Of a stretch of 64,000 nt of DNA, positions 1 through 7,777 are shown piece by piece. The translations under genes were made by a program, and so were the position numbers. This DNA is from Porcincola intestinalis (GTDB taxonomy: Bacteria > Bacillota > Clostridia > Lachnospirales > Lachnospiraceae), in NCBI RefSeq assembly GCF_009696445.1, contig NZ_VULZ01000008.1, positions 62,001-126,000 of the forward strand, written 5' to 3'. A model generated the notes under the pieces. That model worked only from the letters and a program-made list of their open reading frames with translations. It made no database searches and was not told the origin of the DNA. Within the stretch, counting starts at the first letter, position 1. Each line of letters begins with the position of its first letter.

Positions 1-576
1 GCAGGCGAGAAGCTTGACGCTGGGATCAGCTATGAGGATGCGCTGGCGCTTCTGAAGAAGTATAACGAGGATGAGTTCCACATCATCCACGGCGAGACGG
101 TTGCGAGGCTGATGGAATACTTTGCTCGGAAATATGATCCGGAGAACGAGGCGTTCTGGAAGATCTGCGGCCTTCTCCATGATCTGGACTGGGAGAAGTG
201 GCAGGATGCCGTGCAGCATACCGTCAAGACGGCAGAGCTGCTTCAGGAAGCCGGTGTCAGCCCGATGGTTGCACATGTTATCGAGACCCACAATTCCGAC
301 AATAACCCGGCGCTTCCAAAGCCGGAACATCAGATGGAATGCGTCCTGTGGGCCTGCGATGAGCTGTCCGGACTGCTTGGCGCGATTGTCCGCATGTATC
401 CGTCAAAGTCCGCGCAGGACCTGAACCTTAAGTCCGTGAAGAAGAAGTTCAAGGACAAGCGCTTTGCGGCAGGCTGTGACAGGGACAACATCGCCCGTGG
501 TGCAGAGCTGAACCATGTGGACCTCGATACACTTTTTGCAGACATGATCGAAGCTTATCAGGCGACAAACGACTGA
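1..576 (+). CDS. HD-domain hydrolase-like protein, 5' end outside the window
   Basis: The frame is open from base 1, so the gene starts before the window; 191 residues are visible. An HD motif (HDLDWEKW, with the preceding CGLLHDLD) lies about a third of the way in. A conserved His upstream (IIHGETVARLMEYFA) and a later IETHNSD and CDELSGLL pattern fit the small metal-dependent HD phosphohydrolase family found in many anaerobes. The substrate cannot be told from sequence; relatives are usually annotated only as HD-domain proteins. An internal ATG at 112 is too far into the domain to be the start. A strong hairpin with a T-run follows the stop codon, so this is the last gene of its transcript. 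Family call is confident, function is not. Confidence 0.8.
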   Translation, partial: AGEKLDAGISYEDALALLKKYNEDEFHIIHGETVARLMEYFARKYDPENEAFWKICGLLHDLDWEKWQDAVQHTVKTAELLQEAGVSPMVAHVIETHNSDNNPALPKPEHQMECVLWACDELSGLLGAIVRMYPSKSAQDLNLKSVKKKFKDKRFAAGCDRDNIARGAELNHVDLDTLFADMIEAYQATND

Positions 577-600
577 CAGTCGCTGAAGAAACGGAATACA

Positions 601-660
601 AACGCCCGGAGTGTGGCTGTGCAGCAGGAGAGTCCTGCGGCAGCCCGCTCCGGGCGTTTT
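601..660 (+). terminator. Intrinsic terminator after the HD gene
   Basis: The 11-base arms AACGCCCGGAG (601-611) and CTCCGGGCGTT (648-658) are perfectly complementary and end in TTTT. A second small hairpin (GCAGGA/TCCTGC, 624-638) sits inside the loop. It begins 24 bases after the stop codon. Confidence 0.8.
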
Positions 661-733
661 GGGATTTGACAACAATTCTTCCAATAAACACGAAGTTTGT
701 CAAAGGATTATGAAGCTATGACCTTCATACATA

Positions 734-1606
734 TTACTTGAAAGCCCTTTTTATCTGCTCCAGAAACTTACCAGCAATAGGAGTAAAGGTCTGATATTTA
801 TTCCATATGAGATATAGTTCTGACTTCAGTTCAGGTGAAAGTGGTCTGAATACCATGTCAGTTCCTTCGGTATTTATCAGATCCTTAAATGTAAGAAGTA
901 TTCCAAGGTTTTCTCTTGCAAATACAGAGCCGTTATAAGATAGCCTGAAGGAGCCTTCAAGTTTTAGCTTAGGAAATCTTTCTTTAGCCCATATTTTGAT
1001 TTCATTGTTCCAGCTTTGCTCAGAGACAAACAGAGGCTGTCCTATCAGGTCAGAGACATGGATGGATTTTTTCTTTGCAAGGGGATGAGATGAAGATATG
1101 ATTGCTCCCCATACATCGGCTTCCGGAAACTTAACATATTCATATTTATTGCTGTCAGGTGTTTCACATAGTACAGCAAAGTCTAAAATGCCCTTATCAA
1201 GCTTTTCAGTTACCTGCTCAGTATCTCCGCTGGTTATATGATAAGTGAAGTTGGGGTATTTTTCTTTTAACTTATAGATCTCTCTGGCAAGATATCTGAT
1301 CTGATAGCTCTCGGCCAGTCCAAAATAAATATCCCCACCTGTTATATCATCCAGGGAACTAAATTCCTGTTCTATCTTATCTGACATAGCCACAAGATCC
1401 TGAGCACGGTCACGTAGAAGCATCCCTTCGTCCGTAAGCGAAATGCTGAAACTGTGCCTTACAAACAGTTTCTTTCCAAGTTCTTCCTCTAATGATTTTA
1501 ATGTCTTTGAAAGAGTAGGCTGTGATACATGAAGCTGCTCAGCAGCCTTTGACATATTTTCTTCCCTTGCAACTGCAAGAAAATATCTGAGATTTTTTAT
1601 TTCCAT
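734..1606 (-). CDS. LysR family transcriptional regulator
   Basis: A 290-residue protein with the usual LysR layout: an N-terminal winged helix-turn-helix (residues 1-60, MEIKNLRYFLAVAREE then MSKAAEQLHVSQPTLSK) and a C-terminal periplasmic-binding-like effector domain. The start is placed at 1606, not at an upstream ATG at 1618, because GGAGG lies 5 bases before it and overlaps the upstream ATG. It is divergent from the operon beginning at 1729, the classic arrangement in which a LysR protein controls its neighbour and itself. The intergenic gap holds two dyads of the T-N11-A type. The effector is unknown; the neighbouring hydrolase and acetyltransferase suggest a small-molecule inducer, which is inference. 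Base composition is AT-richer than the downstream housekeeping genes. Confidence 0.9.
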   Translation of the reverse strand: MEIKNLRYFLAVAREENMSKAAEQLHVSQPTLSKTLKSLEEELGKKLFVRHSFSISLTDEGMLLRDRAQDLVAMSDKIEQEFSSLDDITGGDIYFGLAESYQIRYLAREIYKLKEKYPNFTYHITSGDTEQVTEKLDKGILDFAVLCETPDSNKYEYVKFPEADVWGAIISSSHPLAKKKSIHVSDLIGQPLFVSEQSWNNEIKIWAKERFPKLKLEGSFRLSYNGSVFARENLGILLTFKDLINTEGTDMVFRPLSPELKSELYLIWNKYQTFTPIAGKFLEQIKRAFK

Positions 1607-1639
1607 GAAAACCTCCATAAAGTTGACGATGAAAGTGTT

Positions 1640-1677
1640 ATTCCAAAAACGAATATCATGAAATTTATTTTATTCAT
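1640..1677. promoter_or_regulatory. Candidate LysR operator dyads in the divergent gap
   Basis: ATTCCAAAAACGAAT (1640-1654) is an ATTC-N7-GAAT dyad matching the T-N11-A pattern of LysR boxes. A second dyad, ATGAA-N10-TTCAT, occupies 1658-1677. Both lie between the divergent starts at 1606 and 1729. Binding by the adjacent LysR protein is inferred. Confidence 0.45.
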
Positions 1678-1728
1678 TAGCGAAAACCTGGTCAAGGATT
1701 TACTATGAAATCAGAAGGAGCAAAAAAG

Positions 1729-1944
1729 ATGGATACCAAAAAGATTCTTGAAAGCCTTACTGACATGGGCTGTGATGAGAAAGAAATAAGCTTTATGAAA
1801 AAGATGTATGAAGAAGGGGATACAGATACGCTTCTTCGAGATCTTAGAAAATGCCGGTGCCATCTGATGGACGATCTTCATGACAGTCAGAAGAAAGTTG
1901 ATAACATGGATTTTTTGATAAGACAGATCCAAAAAGAAAAGTAA
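1729..1944 (+). CDS. Small helical protein of unknown function
   Basis: A 71-residue, mostly helical, charged protein (MDTKKILESLTDMGCDEKEI...). The start at 1729 has GAAGGAG 7 bases upstream and is preferred to the in-frame ATG at 1705. The C-terminal half (HLMDDLHDSQKKVDNMDFL) resembles the coiled-coil tail of MerR-family regulators, a linker helix that follows the DNA-binding domain, but no DNA-binding domain is present. It is first in an operon with the hydrolase at 1965 (20-base gap). It may be a partner or modulator of that system; function not recognised. Confidence 0.65.
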   Translation: MDTKKILESLTDMGCDEKEISFMKKMYEEGDTDTLLRDLRKCRCHLMDDLHDSQKKVDNMDFLIRQIQKEK

Positions 1945-1964
1945 TTAAAACGGAGGAATGTAAA

Positions 1965-2966
1965 ATGATCAGAAAAGAAGAACTGAACCTTGTAACGGAA
2001 TGGGATAAAACTTTTAAGAAAAGTGATAAGGTAGACCACAGCAAAGTTACATTTGTAAACAGATATGGAATCACCCTTGCGGCAGATATGTATGTTCCAA
2101 AGAATGCAGATGGTAAGCTCCCTGCAATTGCTGTATGCGGGCCATTCGGTGCAGTTAAAGAGCAGTGCTCAGGTCTTTATGCTCAGACAATGGCAGAGAG
2201 AGGATTCTTAACAATAGCATTTGACCCATCATTTACAGGAGAGTCCGGTGGAAATGTAAGATATATGGCATCTCCTGATATCAACACAGAAGATTTCATG
2301 GCGGCAGTTGATTTTCTTTCCTTGAATGAGAAGGTTGATCCTGACAGGATTGGAATCATCGGTATCTGTGGCTGGGGAGGAATGGCTGTAAACACAGCAG
2401 CTCTTGATACAAGGATCAAAGCTACAGTTGCAATGACAATGTATGACATGACAAGAGTAAATGCAAAGGGATATTTTGACTCCGAGGACAGCGAGGAAGC
2501 AAGGTATCAGAAGAGGGCTGCCATGTGCGCTCAGAGACTTGAAGACCTTAAGGCAGGTGAGTATAAGCTTGGCGGCGGTGTAGTAGATCCACTTCCGGAG
2601 GATGCACCTTTCTTTGTGAAAGACTATTATAATTACTACAAGACTGACAGAGGTTATCACAAGAGAAGCCTTAATTCTAATGGTGGCTGGAATGTAATCG
2701 GCTGTGAATCCTTTGTTAATCAGCCAATCCTTAAATACAGCAACGAGATCAGAAGTGCAGTTTTACTTGTTCATGGAGAAAAGGCTCATTCATGTTATTT
2801 CTCAAAGGATGCTTATGCAGATATGATCAAAGACAGCAAGTATGCTGATAATAAAGAACTTATGATAATTCCTGATGCGGTACATACAGATCTATATGAT
2901 GGCGGAGATAAGGATTATATTCCTTATGACAAGCTGGAGAGCTTCTTTAAGGAGAATTTAAAATAA
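1965..2966 (+). CDS. Alpha/beta hydrolase with a cysteine at the nucleophile elbow
   Basis: A 333-residue alpha/beta hydrolase. The fold is recognisable from the N-terminal strand pattern ([18 protein letters not shown]), an oxyanion-type region ([11 protein letters not shown]), the aspartate turn PDRIGIIG and a late VHGEKAHS then [10 protein letters not shown] that would carry the acid and histidine. The nucleophile elbow reads GICGWGG, with Cys where serine hydrolases have Ser. This is the arrangement of dienelactone hydrolase and some related proteins, so a hydrolase acting on an activated ester or lactone is plausible. GGAGG stands 8 bases before the ATG. The stop codon overlaps the next ATG (TAATG), implying translational coupling with the acetyltransferase. 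Substrate unknown. Confidence 0.85.
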   Translation: MIRKEELNLVTEWDKTFKKSDKVDHSKVTFVNRYGITLAADMYVPKNADGKLPAIAVCGPFGAVKEQCSGLYAQTMAERGFLTIAFDPSFTGESGGNVRYMASPDINTEDFMAAVDFLSLNEKVDPDRIGIIGICGWGGMAVNTAALDTRIKATVAMTMYDMTRVNAKGYFDSEDSEEARYQKRAAMCAQRLEDLKAGEYKLGGGVVDPLPEDAPFFVKDYYNYYKTDRGYHKRSLNSNGGWNVIGCESFVNQPILKYSNEIRSAVLLVHGEKAHSCYFSKDAYADMIKDSKYADNKELMIIPDAVHTDLYDGGDKDYIPYDKLESFFKENLK

Positions 2967-3556
2967 TGATAACGGTTGAAGAAATACTGGAATATCTTAA
3001 TTCGGACAGAGTAGAAGATATGACAGAAGAGATGCATGAATGTTCCATGAGGCAGAGCCAGGCTGCCATAAAACAGACCATGGAATTAAATACCAAGTAC
3101 CATACGCCAGAGGAAATCGTCAGTATCATGACTGAACTGACAGGTGAGGAAGTGGATGAAAGCTTGAGATTGTTCCCACCTTTTTATACGGATTTTGGAA
3201 GAAACATTCACATCGGAAAAAATGTATTCATCAATTCCGGATGCAGCTTCCAGGATCAGGGCGGCATATACATTGGTGATAACACCCTGATTGGGCACAG
3301 GGTCGTCCTTGCTACTCTGGATCATGATTTGAATCCTTATGACAGGCACCTTCTGTGTGCTCCTATACATATTGGAAACAGGGTTTGGATTGGAGCAGGA
3401 GCGATAATTACAAGAGGTGTGACAATTGGTGATGGTGCTGTAATTGCAGCCGGAGCTGTTGTGACAAAGGATGTTGAGGAAAACACAATTGTAGGAGGCG
3501 TTCCTGCAAAATTTATCAAGAAGATAGAAAATGTTAAACCGATAGAGAAGAAATAA
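2966..3556 (+). CDS. Hexapeptide-repeat acyltransferase of the LacA/Maa type
   Basis: A 196-residue left-handed beta-helix acetyltransferase. After a helical N-terminal segment it has repeated hexapeptides ([39 protein letters not shown]) and the motif DHDLNPYDR that carries the catalytic His in galactoside/maltose acetyltransferases. It ends with the usual [11 protein letters not shown] tail. The family transfers acetyl from acetyl-CoA to sugars or related acceptors. Its start overlaps the stop of the upstream hydrolase by one base. The length is typical. The acceptor is unknown; an acetylation/deacylation pair with the neighbouring hydrolase is an inference from context. Confidence 0.88.
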   Translation: MITVEEILEYLNSDRVEDMTEEMHECSMRQSQAAIKQTMELNTKYHTPEEIVSIMTELTGEEVDESLRLFPPFYTDFGRNIHIGKNVFINSGCSFQDQGGIYIGDNTLIGHRVVLATLDHDLNPYDRHLLCAPIHIGNRVWIGAGAIITRGVTIGDGAVIAAGAVVTKDVEENTIVGGVPAKFIKKIENVKPIEKK

Positions 3557-3569
3557 AGGATGGGATGAT

Positions 3570-3842
3570 ATGAGTAAAGTGTTAGCGATTTCTACAAGTC
3601 TTTGAGCAAAGAGTAATTCCGATATACTTACGAAAAAGCTTATAGAGGGAGCAAAAGCTTCAGGTCATGATGTGGAACATATAAGCCTGAAAGGGAAAAG
3701 TATCGGTTTTTGTATAGGCTGTCTTGCCTGTCAGAATACTCAGAGGTGTGTCACTAATGATGATGCTGTTGAGATTGCAGAAAAAGTAAAGAACTCAGAC
3801 ACGTTGGTATTTGCGACTCCAATTTATAAATGCATATGTTAA
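3570..3842 (+). pseudogene. Broken NADPH-dependent FMN reductase (flavodoxin fold)
   Basis: The ATG at 3570 opens MSKVLAISTSL and meets an in-frame TGA at 3603-3605 where relatives usually carry Arg (CGA to TGA is one transition). The same frame then continues with AKSNSDILTKKLIEGAKASG, a conserved FCIGCLACQ cysteine motif and NSDTLVFATPIY, all typical of iron-sulfur-flavoprotein-like FMN reductases. Similarity stops at about 3828 and the frame ends at 3842, so the C-terminal half is missing. It was probably the fourth gene of the operon starting at 1729. Both a point nonsense mutation and a truncation are present, so it is non-functional. Confidence 0.8.
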
Positions 3843-3983
3843 ATGCGCAAAGATGCACTCGTTTTTCAGTATCAATTTGAGAGAGGAACCTCCTTTTGCG
3901 TTTCGTTTGCAGGTGGTGCAAAACTTCAATTCATATAAGATGGACAAAAATGCGGAATCCGCAAAAATGTCACATGAAGCGTT
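3843..3983. other. Unassigned sequence at the junction of two gene remnants
   Basis: About 140 AT-rich bases between the truncated FMN reductase and the DUF4143 remnant. Short open stretches exist but none resembles a known protein. It is probably the scar of the deletion or insertion that joined the two remnants. Confidence 0.3.
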
Positions 3984-4558
3984 GACGACCAGGATCAATA
4001 CTATGTGCTGTTGGACGAGGTGCAGCTTCTCGGAGATTTTGAGTCCATTCTGAATAGCCTGGTGCGAAGGAAGACGCTTTCCTGATTGACAGTGCAATTC
4101 GCTACGATATAAAAGGTAAGAAATATATTGATACACCATCCAAGTATTATTTCACGGACCTGGGTCTTCGAAATGCCAGATTAAATTTCCGACAGGTCGA
4201 AGAAACACACGCGATGGAGAATATCATTTTCAATGAACTGAAAGTCAGAGGATATAACGTTGATGTAGGCGTCGTTGTGATGAATGAAACAGATCAGACA
4301 GGTAAAAAAATAAGAAAACAATTAGAGATTGATTTTGTCTGCAATAAAGGTTCCAAACGTTACTATATTCAGTCGGCATTTGCTATGCATGATGAAAAGA
4401 AAATGCAGCAGGAACAACGCGCTCTGGTCAATACAAGCGATGGGTTCAAGAAAATCATAATCACAAAAGATGCCATAGCACCGCTTTACAATGAAGAAGG
4501 TGTGTTGGTGATGAGTGTTTTTGACTTCCTGTTGAATCCTGACAGCATGGATTTATAA
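3984..4558 (+). pseudogene. Remnant of an AAA ATPase with C-terminal DUF4143 domain
   Basis: Two reading frames carry pieces of one protein. From 3984 one frame gives DQDQYYVLLDEVQLLGDFES, the Walker B region of the family. From 4070 another frame gives EDAFLIDSAIRYDIKGKKYI, then TPSKYYFTDLGLRNARLNF and the DUF4143 domain through to the stop at 4558. The N-terminal ATPase with its P-loop is missing, and a stretch between the two pieces has been deleted with a frame change. The open C-terminal part (ATG at 4214) could still be translated as a 114-residue fragment. The family is common in gut Clostridia and Bacteroidales; its role is not settled. Confidence 0.75.
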
Positions 4559-4852
4559 TCAGGCGACACAAAGCGAGAGTACGATTTAGTCAAGGAGAAT
4601 GTTGTGGTGGTGTATGAGAAGCAGTGATTATGATATTTCAGTACTATAATTTTTACTTCAATATGGAGACCATTCATTGAAATTTAGAATGGAGTCATTC
4701 GATGAAATTTTACTTGAGGCGATGATGGAAACAATGCGATTCCCGTCCACGATGGTGATGAAGAAAAACACCCAAATGGGCAAAAAACATCATCGAACGT
4801 TGGCGGAACCAATTCAGGAGTGATATTCTGCTATTGAAGAAAAACGTAATAA
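4559..4852. other. Degenerate sequence without a recognisable gene
   Basis: This stretch contains short coding-like fragments, for example REYDLVKENVVVVYEKQ before a stop at about 4625 and a 45-codon frame from 4691, but none can be assigned to a family. It continues the decayed zone that starts at 3570. Confidence 0.35.
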
Positions 4853-4978
4853 ATGTCAAAAATCTTCATTTGCAGGTGGAAGTTTGAAAAAAGAGGCAGG
4901 CGGCTAGATGCCGCAATGAGAAATATGAAGGAAGAAATAGATAAATGGATAAATCAAAATTTGGAGGATTGGACATGA
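4853..4978 (+). CDS. Possible 41-residue ORF overlapping the GNAT start
   Basis: The frame starts MSKIFICRWKFEKRG and ends KWINQNLEDWT with TGA at 4976-4978, overlapping the ATG of the next gene as ATGA. The charged helical content looks protein-like and the 4-base overlap suggests coupling. The Shine-Dalgarno sequence is weak, and it may equally be the C-terminal scrap of a decayed gene. Not recognised. Confidence 0.25.
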   Translation: MSKIFICRWKFEKRGRRLDAAMRNMKEEIDKWINQNLEDWT

Positions 4979-5523
4979 ATCACTGTGGAACCTGTACGCT
5001 AGAAACGGAAAGGCTGTTGTTAAGAAGATTCGTGATCGAGGATGCCGAGGCCATGTTCCAAAATTGGGCGTCTGACAAAGAGGTTACAAAGTTTCTGACA
5101 TGGCCCGTTTATACCAGTTTGGATACCGCAATCCATATATTGAATGAATGGACTACGTCCTATGAAAGGCCGGACTTTTATCAGTGGGCAATTGTGCCGA
5201 AAGATATCAATGAACCGATTGGTTCAATTTCTGTCGTATCAACCAATGAAAAAACGCAGATGGCAGAAATCGGTTACTGCATTGGCAGGCCGTGGTGGAA
5301 TCAGGGAATAACCTCGGAAGCGTTGAGTGCAGTAATAAATTTTATGCTCGATCAGGTCGGCGCGAATCGCGTCCAGGCAAAACACGACGTAAATAATCCT
5401 CATTCAGGACTGGTTATGAAAAAGTGCGGAATGAAATATGAAGGTACCTTGAGAAGCGCGGCAGTTAATAATCAAGGTGTCTGCGATGTGAGCATCTATG
5501 CATTATTAAAGTCAGATCGATAA
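4975..5523 (+). CDS. GNAT family N-acetyltransferase (RimJ/RimL type)
   Basis: A 182-residue acetyltransferase. It opens with the RimJ/RimL hallmark LETERLLLRRFVIEDAEAMF, has the mid-domain strand pair (WAIVPKDINEPIGSISVV) and the acetyl-CoA region EIGYCIGRPWWNQGITSEAL, and closes with the MKKCGMKYEGTLR segment. The family acetylates N-termini of ribosomal proteins or small amines; the acceptor here is unknown. The start at 4975 is preferred because GGAGG lies 7 bases upstream; an in-frame ATG at 4945 would add ten residues. It sits at the right edge of the AT-richer, decayed region, so it may have arrived with it. Confidence 0.88.
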   Translation: MNHCGTCTLETERLLLRRFVIEDAEAMFQNWASDKEVTKFLTWPVYTSLDTAIHILNEWTTSYERPDFYQWAIVPKDINEPIGSISVVSTNEKTQMAEIGYCIGRPWWNQGITSEALSAVINFMLDQVGANRVQAKHDVNNPHSGLVMKKCGMKYEGTLRSAAVNNQGVCDVSIYALLKSDR

Positions 5524-5587
5524 ATCCCAGTTTTGCATGCAATTGAATACTCACATTTATAATCTCCCCGGAATTTCACAAGGCTGG

Positions 5588-5615
5588 TTGACAGATACTC
5601 TAAATAGTATATACT
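5588..5615 (+). promoter_or_regulatory. Sigma-70-type promoter for the flavodoxin unit
   Basis: TTGACA (5588-5593) and TATACT (5610-5615) are separated by 16 bases, close to the vegetative consensus. The expected start point, near 5622, falls inside the dyad at 5622-5639. Confidence 0.65.
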
Positions 5616-5620
5616 AATAT

Positions 5621-5740
5621 ATGTTAGTAAAAGCTAACAATAAGGCATGCGAACCTGTAGCAAAGGCTGCTCGTATGGCGAAGCAGGCAGAGGGGTCATT
5701 CGGCAAATGGATAAGGAGGAGAAACTCAGCATATGGGTAA
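5621..5740 (+). CDS. Possible 39-residue ORF upstream of the flavodoxin
   Basis: ATG at 5621 opens a frame, MLVKANNKACEPVAKAARMA..., that ends in TAA at 5738-5740, overlapping the flavodoxin start codon in another frame. The composition (Ala/Lys-rich, helical) is protein-like. There is no convincing ribosome-binding site, and the ATG lies at the predicted transcription start, so translation might begin at an internal ATG (5675) instead. It may be a leader peptide coupled to the flavodoxin or may not be a gene at all. Confidence 0.3.
   Translation: MLVKANNKACEPVAKAARMAKQAEGSFGKWIRRRNSAYG
5622..5639. promoter_or_regulatory. Inverted repeat overlapping the transcription start
   Basis: TGTTAG-TAAAAG-CTAACA is an 18-base dyad with perfect 6-base arms placed just downstream of the -10 element. 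TTAG/CTAA arms recall metal-dependent repressors of the DtxR/MntR group. Iron or manganese control would suit a flavodoxin, which replaces ferredoxin under iron limitation. The assignment is inference from the motif and context. Confidence 0.5.
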
Positions 5741-6155
5741 AATAGCGGTTGTTTATTGGTCAGGCACTGGTAACACAGAGAATATGGCTCATGCAGTAGC
5801 AGATGGTGCACGCAAGGGCGGGGCTTCTTCGGTTGAGGAAGTAACTGCTGACCAGTTTTCGGCGGCAGATGTCGAAAAGTATGATGCCTTTGCGTTTGGC
5901 TGCCCTGCCATGGGCAGTGAGATGCTGGAGGAGGATGTCTTTCAGCCGATGTGGGACGAGGTCAAGGACTTGCTTGGAGAGAAGAAGACGGTGCTTTTCG
6001 GATCCTATGGCTGGGGGACAGGTGAATGGATGGATTCATGGCGGGAAGATGCGGGGGCTTCAGGCGTGCATGTTGTCGAAACAGCAATCGCCAACAATGA
6101 ACCGGATGACGAGGCACTCGAGACATGCCGGAAGGCCGGAGAAGCGCTGATTTGA
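5733..6155 (+). CDS. Short-chain flavodoxin
   Basis: A 140-residue flavodoxin, the typical clostridial length. The FMN phosphate loop reads VVYWSGTGNTENMA near the N-terminus, the isoalloxazine-contact segments are FGCPAMGSEMLEE and FGSYGWGTGEWMD, and the domain ends with an Ala-rich helix. It is a soluble one-electron carrier that can substitute for ferredoxin. GGAGGAG stands about 11 bases before the ATG. The promoter and dyad upstream imply regulated expression, probably by metal availability. A DUF3793 gene follows 38 bases downstream in the same direction, a common pairing in Clostridia. Confidence 0.95.
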   Translation: MGKIAVVYWSGTGNTENMAHAVADGARKGGASSVEEVTADQFSAADVEKYDAFAFGCPAMGSEMLEEDVFQPMWDEVKDLLGEKKTVLFGSYGWGTGEWMDSWREDAGASGVHVVETAIANNEPDDEALETCRKAGEALI

Positions 6156-6193
6156 CATGATATTCGGGAAATGAGGCAGAAGGGAGGCGGCAG

Positions 6194-6754
6194 ATGTCCG
6201 AAGAAATGCTGATACGGTATTGTGCGCCTACATTGGCAGGGATTAAGACTGCCAGCCTTTTTACCTGTCCGAGCGATTCCAAAGAGGAACTTAGGGAACA
6301 AATCCGCTCCGCCAACAGACAGCTGCTGCCGCGCGGCATCCGGCTTTTGCCGCTGAGGCAGCAGAGCGGGCACGCTTTGATCTATATGTACCGGCCGAAA
6401 CGGCTGGAGAGAGATCTTGCCAGCCAGAAAGCGGAGGCGATTCTTGTCAGAGCACATTACCCGGCAGGGGATCCGCAGCGGCGGCTTGCAGAGCTGTCGC
6501 TGCGCCTGCGTCAATTCCATGAATTCCCCCATGAGATTGGCCTGTTTCTCGGTTATCCCCCGGATGATGTCGAAGGTTTTATCGAGAACCGGGCGAAGGC
6601 ATTCAAGTGCCCCGGTTACTGGAAAGTGTATGGAGATGAGGAAAAAGCGAAGGCACAGTTCCGCGCAATTTCTACCTGTACGGCTTGTTATTGCCGGTGT
6701 TATATACACGGAATGAGCCTGGAAAAACTGGCAGTCCGGGAGAAAGCCAGTTGA
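6194..6754 (+). CDS. DUF3793 family protein
   Basis: A 186-residue protein with the family's hallmarks: an N-terminal CAPTLAGIKTASLF, the central HEIGLFLGYPPDDVEGFI and the C-terminal FKCPGYWKVYGDEEKAKAQF, with further cysteines near the end (CTACYCRC). Proteins of this family are restricted mostly to anaerobic Bacillota and often lie beside flavodoxins or iron-transport genes, which is the case here. The function is not known; the cysteine-rich tail could bind metal. It ends 13 bases from the convergent dehydrogenase gene, with no obvious terminator between them. Confidence 0.85.
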   Translation: MSEEMLIRYCAPTLAGIKTASLFTCPSDSKEELREQIRSANRQLLPRGIRLLPLRQQSGHALIYMYRPKRLERDLASQKAEAILVRAHYPAGDPQRRLAELSLRLRQFHEFPHEIGLFLGYPPDDVEGFIENRAKAFKCPGYWKVYGDEEKAKAQFRAISTCTACYCRCYIHGMSLEKLAVREKAS

Positions 6755-6767
6755 GCTGGATAATCAC

Positions 6768-7721
6768 TTACATCTCAAGCTCCTTGTAAAATGACTTCAG
6801 CAGGCTGGCCGACTTCTGGAGTGCCGCTTCCTCGTCCGGCTGCAGCTTGATCTCAACCACTTCCTTTGCACCTGTCTTGTCGATGATGGTCGGGACGGAC
6901 AGAAACACACCTTTCAGGCCGTAGGCACCGTCCACATAAACAGTGACCGGATAAATCTGGTTTTCGTTGAACAGGATGGACTTCACAATAGAGGTTGCCG
7001 ATGCGGCGATGCCGTAGCAGGTATTGCCCTTGCGGCTGAAGATTTCCCATCCGGACTGTGCCGTCATCTTCAGAAGGCTCTGCTTTGTCGCCGAGCCTGT
7101 GCGCGGGGCATTGTCACTCATCACATCATCGATCTTTTTACCGCCAATCGTCGCGGAGTTCCATACAACAAATTCACTGTCGCCGTGTTCCCCGCAGACA
7201 AATGCCGAGACGCTCTTCGCGTCCAGGTCGTAGAGCTTTGCAAGCTCGCAGCACAGTCTGGCGCTGTCCAGATTCGTGCCGCTGCCGATGACCTGTTTTG
7301 CCGGCAGTCCCGAGATCTTCCAGGCGTAGTAGGTCATGATGTCGACTGGGTTGGAAATGACGAGAAGAATGCCGTTAAATCCGCTTGCCATGATGCTGCT
7401 CACGATGCTCTTCATGATCCGCATACTTGGAGCAAGCATTTCCAGTCTGCTTGTCGAGTCTTTTGGCATAGGAGCAGACGCAGTGATGATGACGACATCC
7501 GCATCTGCGCAGTCGTTGTAGTCTCCCGCGTGAACATTGATATTCCGGTTCATGAAATAAACCGAATGCGCCATGTCCAGTGCCTCCGCGTAGGCCTTGT
7601 CCTTGTTCACATCGATCAGGACAATCTCCTCACACAGCCCCTGATTCAAAATGCTGTATGCTGTCGTTGATCCGACATTTCCAGTTCCTACGATTACAAC
7701 TTTCGAGTTCTTAAAGCTCAT
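6768..7721 (-). CDS. L-lactate/2-hydroxyacid dehydrogenase of the LDH/MDH superfamily
   Basis: A 317-residue NAD-dependent dehydrogenase. The nucleotide-binding loop is VVIVGTGNVGSTTAY, an acidic residue for NAD ribose follows (VLIDVNKDKA), the substrate-side VISNPVD and IGSGTNLDSAR segments are present, and the catalytic His lies in GEHGDSEFV. The mobile specificity loop reads ASAPMPKDSTSR; canonical lactate dehydrogenases have Gln and malate dehydrogenases Arg at the discriminating site six residues before the Arg, but here it is Pro or Met. The true substrate may therefore be a bulkier 2-keto acid. The start at 7721 has GGAG 6 bases upstream; the frame is open to 7790 but without better signals. 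Cytoplasmic, fermentative redox balancing. Confidence 0.88.
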   Translation of the reverse strand: MSFKNSKVVIVGTGNVGSTTAYSILNQGLCEEIVLIDVNKDKAYAEALDMAHSVYFMNRNINVHAGDYNDCADADVVIITASAPMPKDSTSRLEMLAPSMRIMKSIVSSIMASGFNGILLVISNPVDIMTYYAWKISGLPAKQVIGSGTNLDSARLCCELAKLYDLDAKSVSAFVCGEHGDSEFVVWNSATIGGKKIDDVMSDNAPRTGSATKQSLLKMTAQSGWEIFSRKGNTCYGIAASATSIVKSILFNENQIYPVTVYVDGAYGLKGVFLSVPTIIDKTGAKEVVEIKLQPDEEAALQKSASLLKSFYKELEM

Positions 7722-7777
7722 GATAATCTCCATTCCGCCGCCTATAACTGGCGGCACAACTGCCTTTGATTGAATGT

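Noticed and set aside
3603-3605. In-frame TGA read as selenocysteine in the FMN reductase
   Set aside because: Relatives have Arg at this place, one transition (CGA to TGA) explains it, no SECIS-like hairpin is seen just downstream, and the gene is truncated anyway.
5621-5740. Assigning the short ORF to a known iron-transport leader family
   Set aside because: The resemblance is only in composition and context; no family motif could be named.
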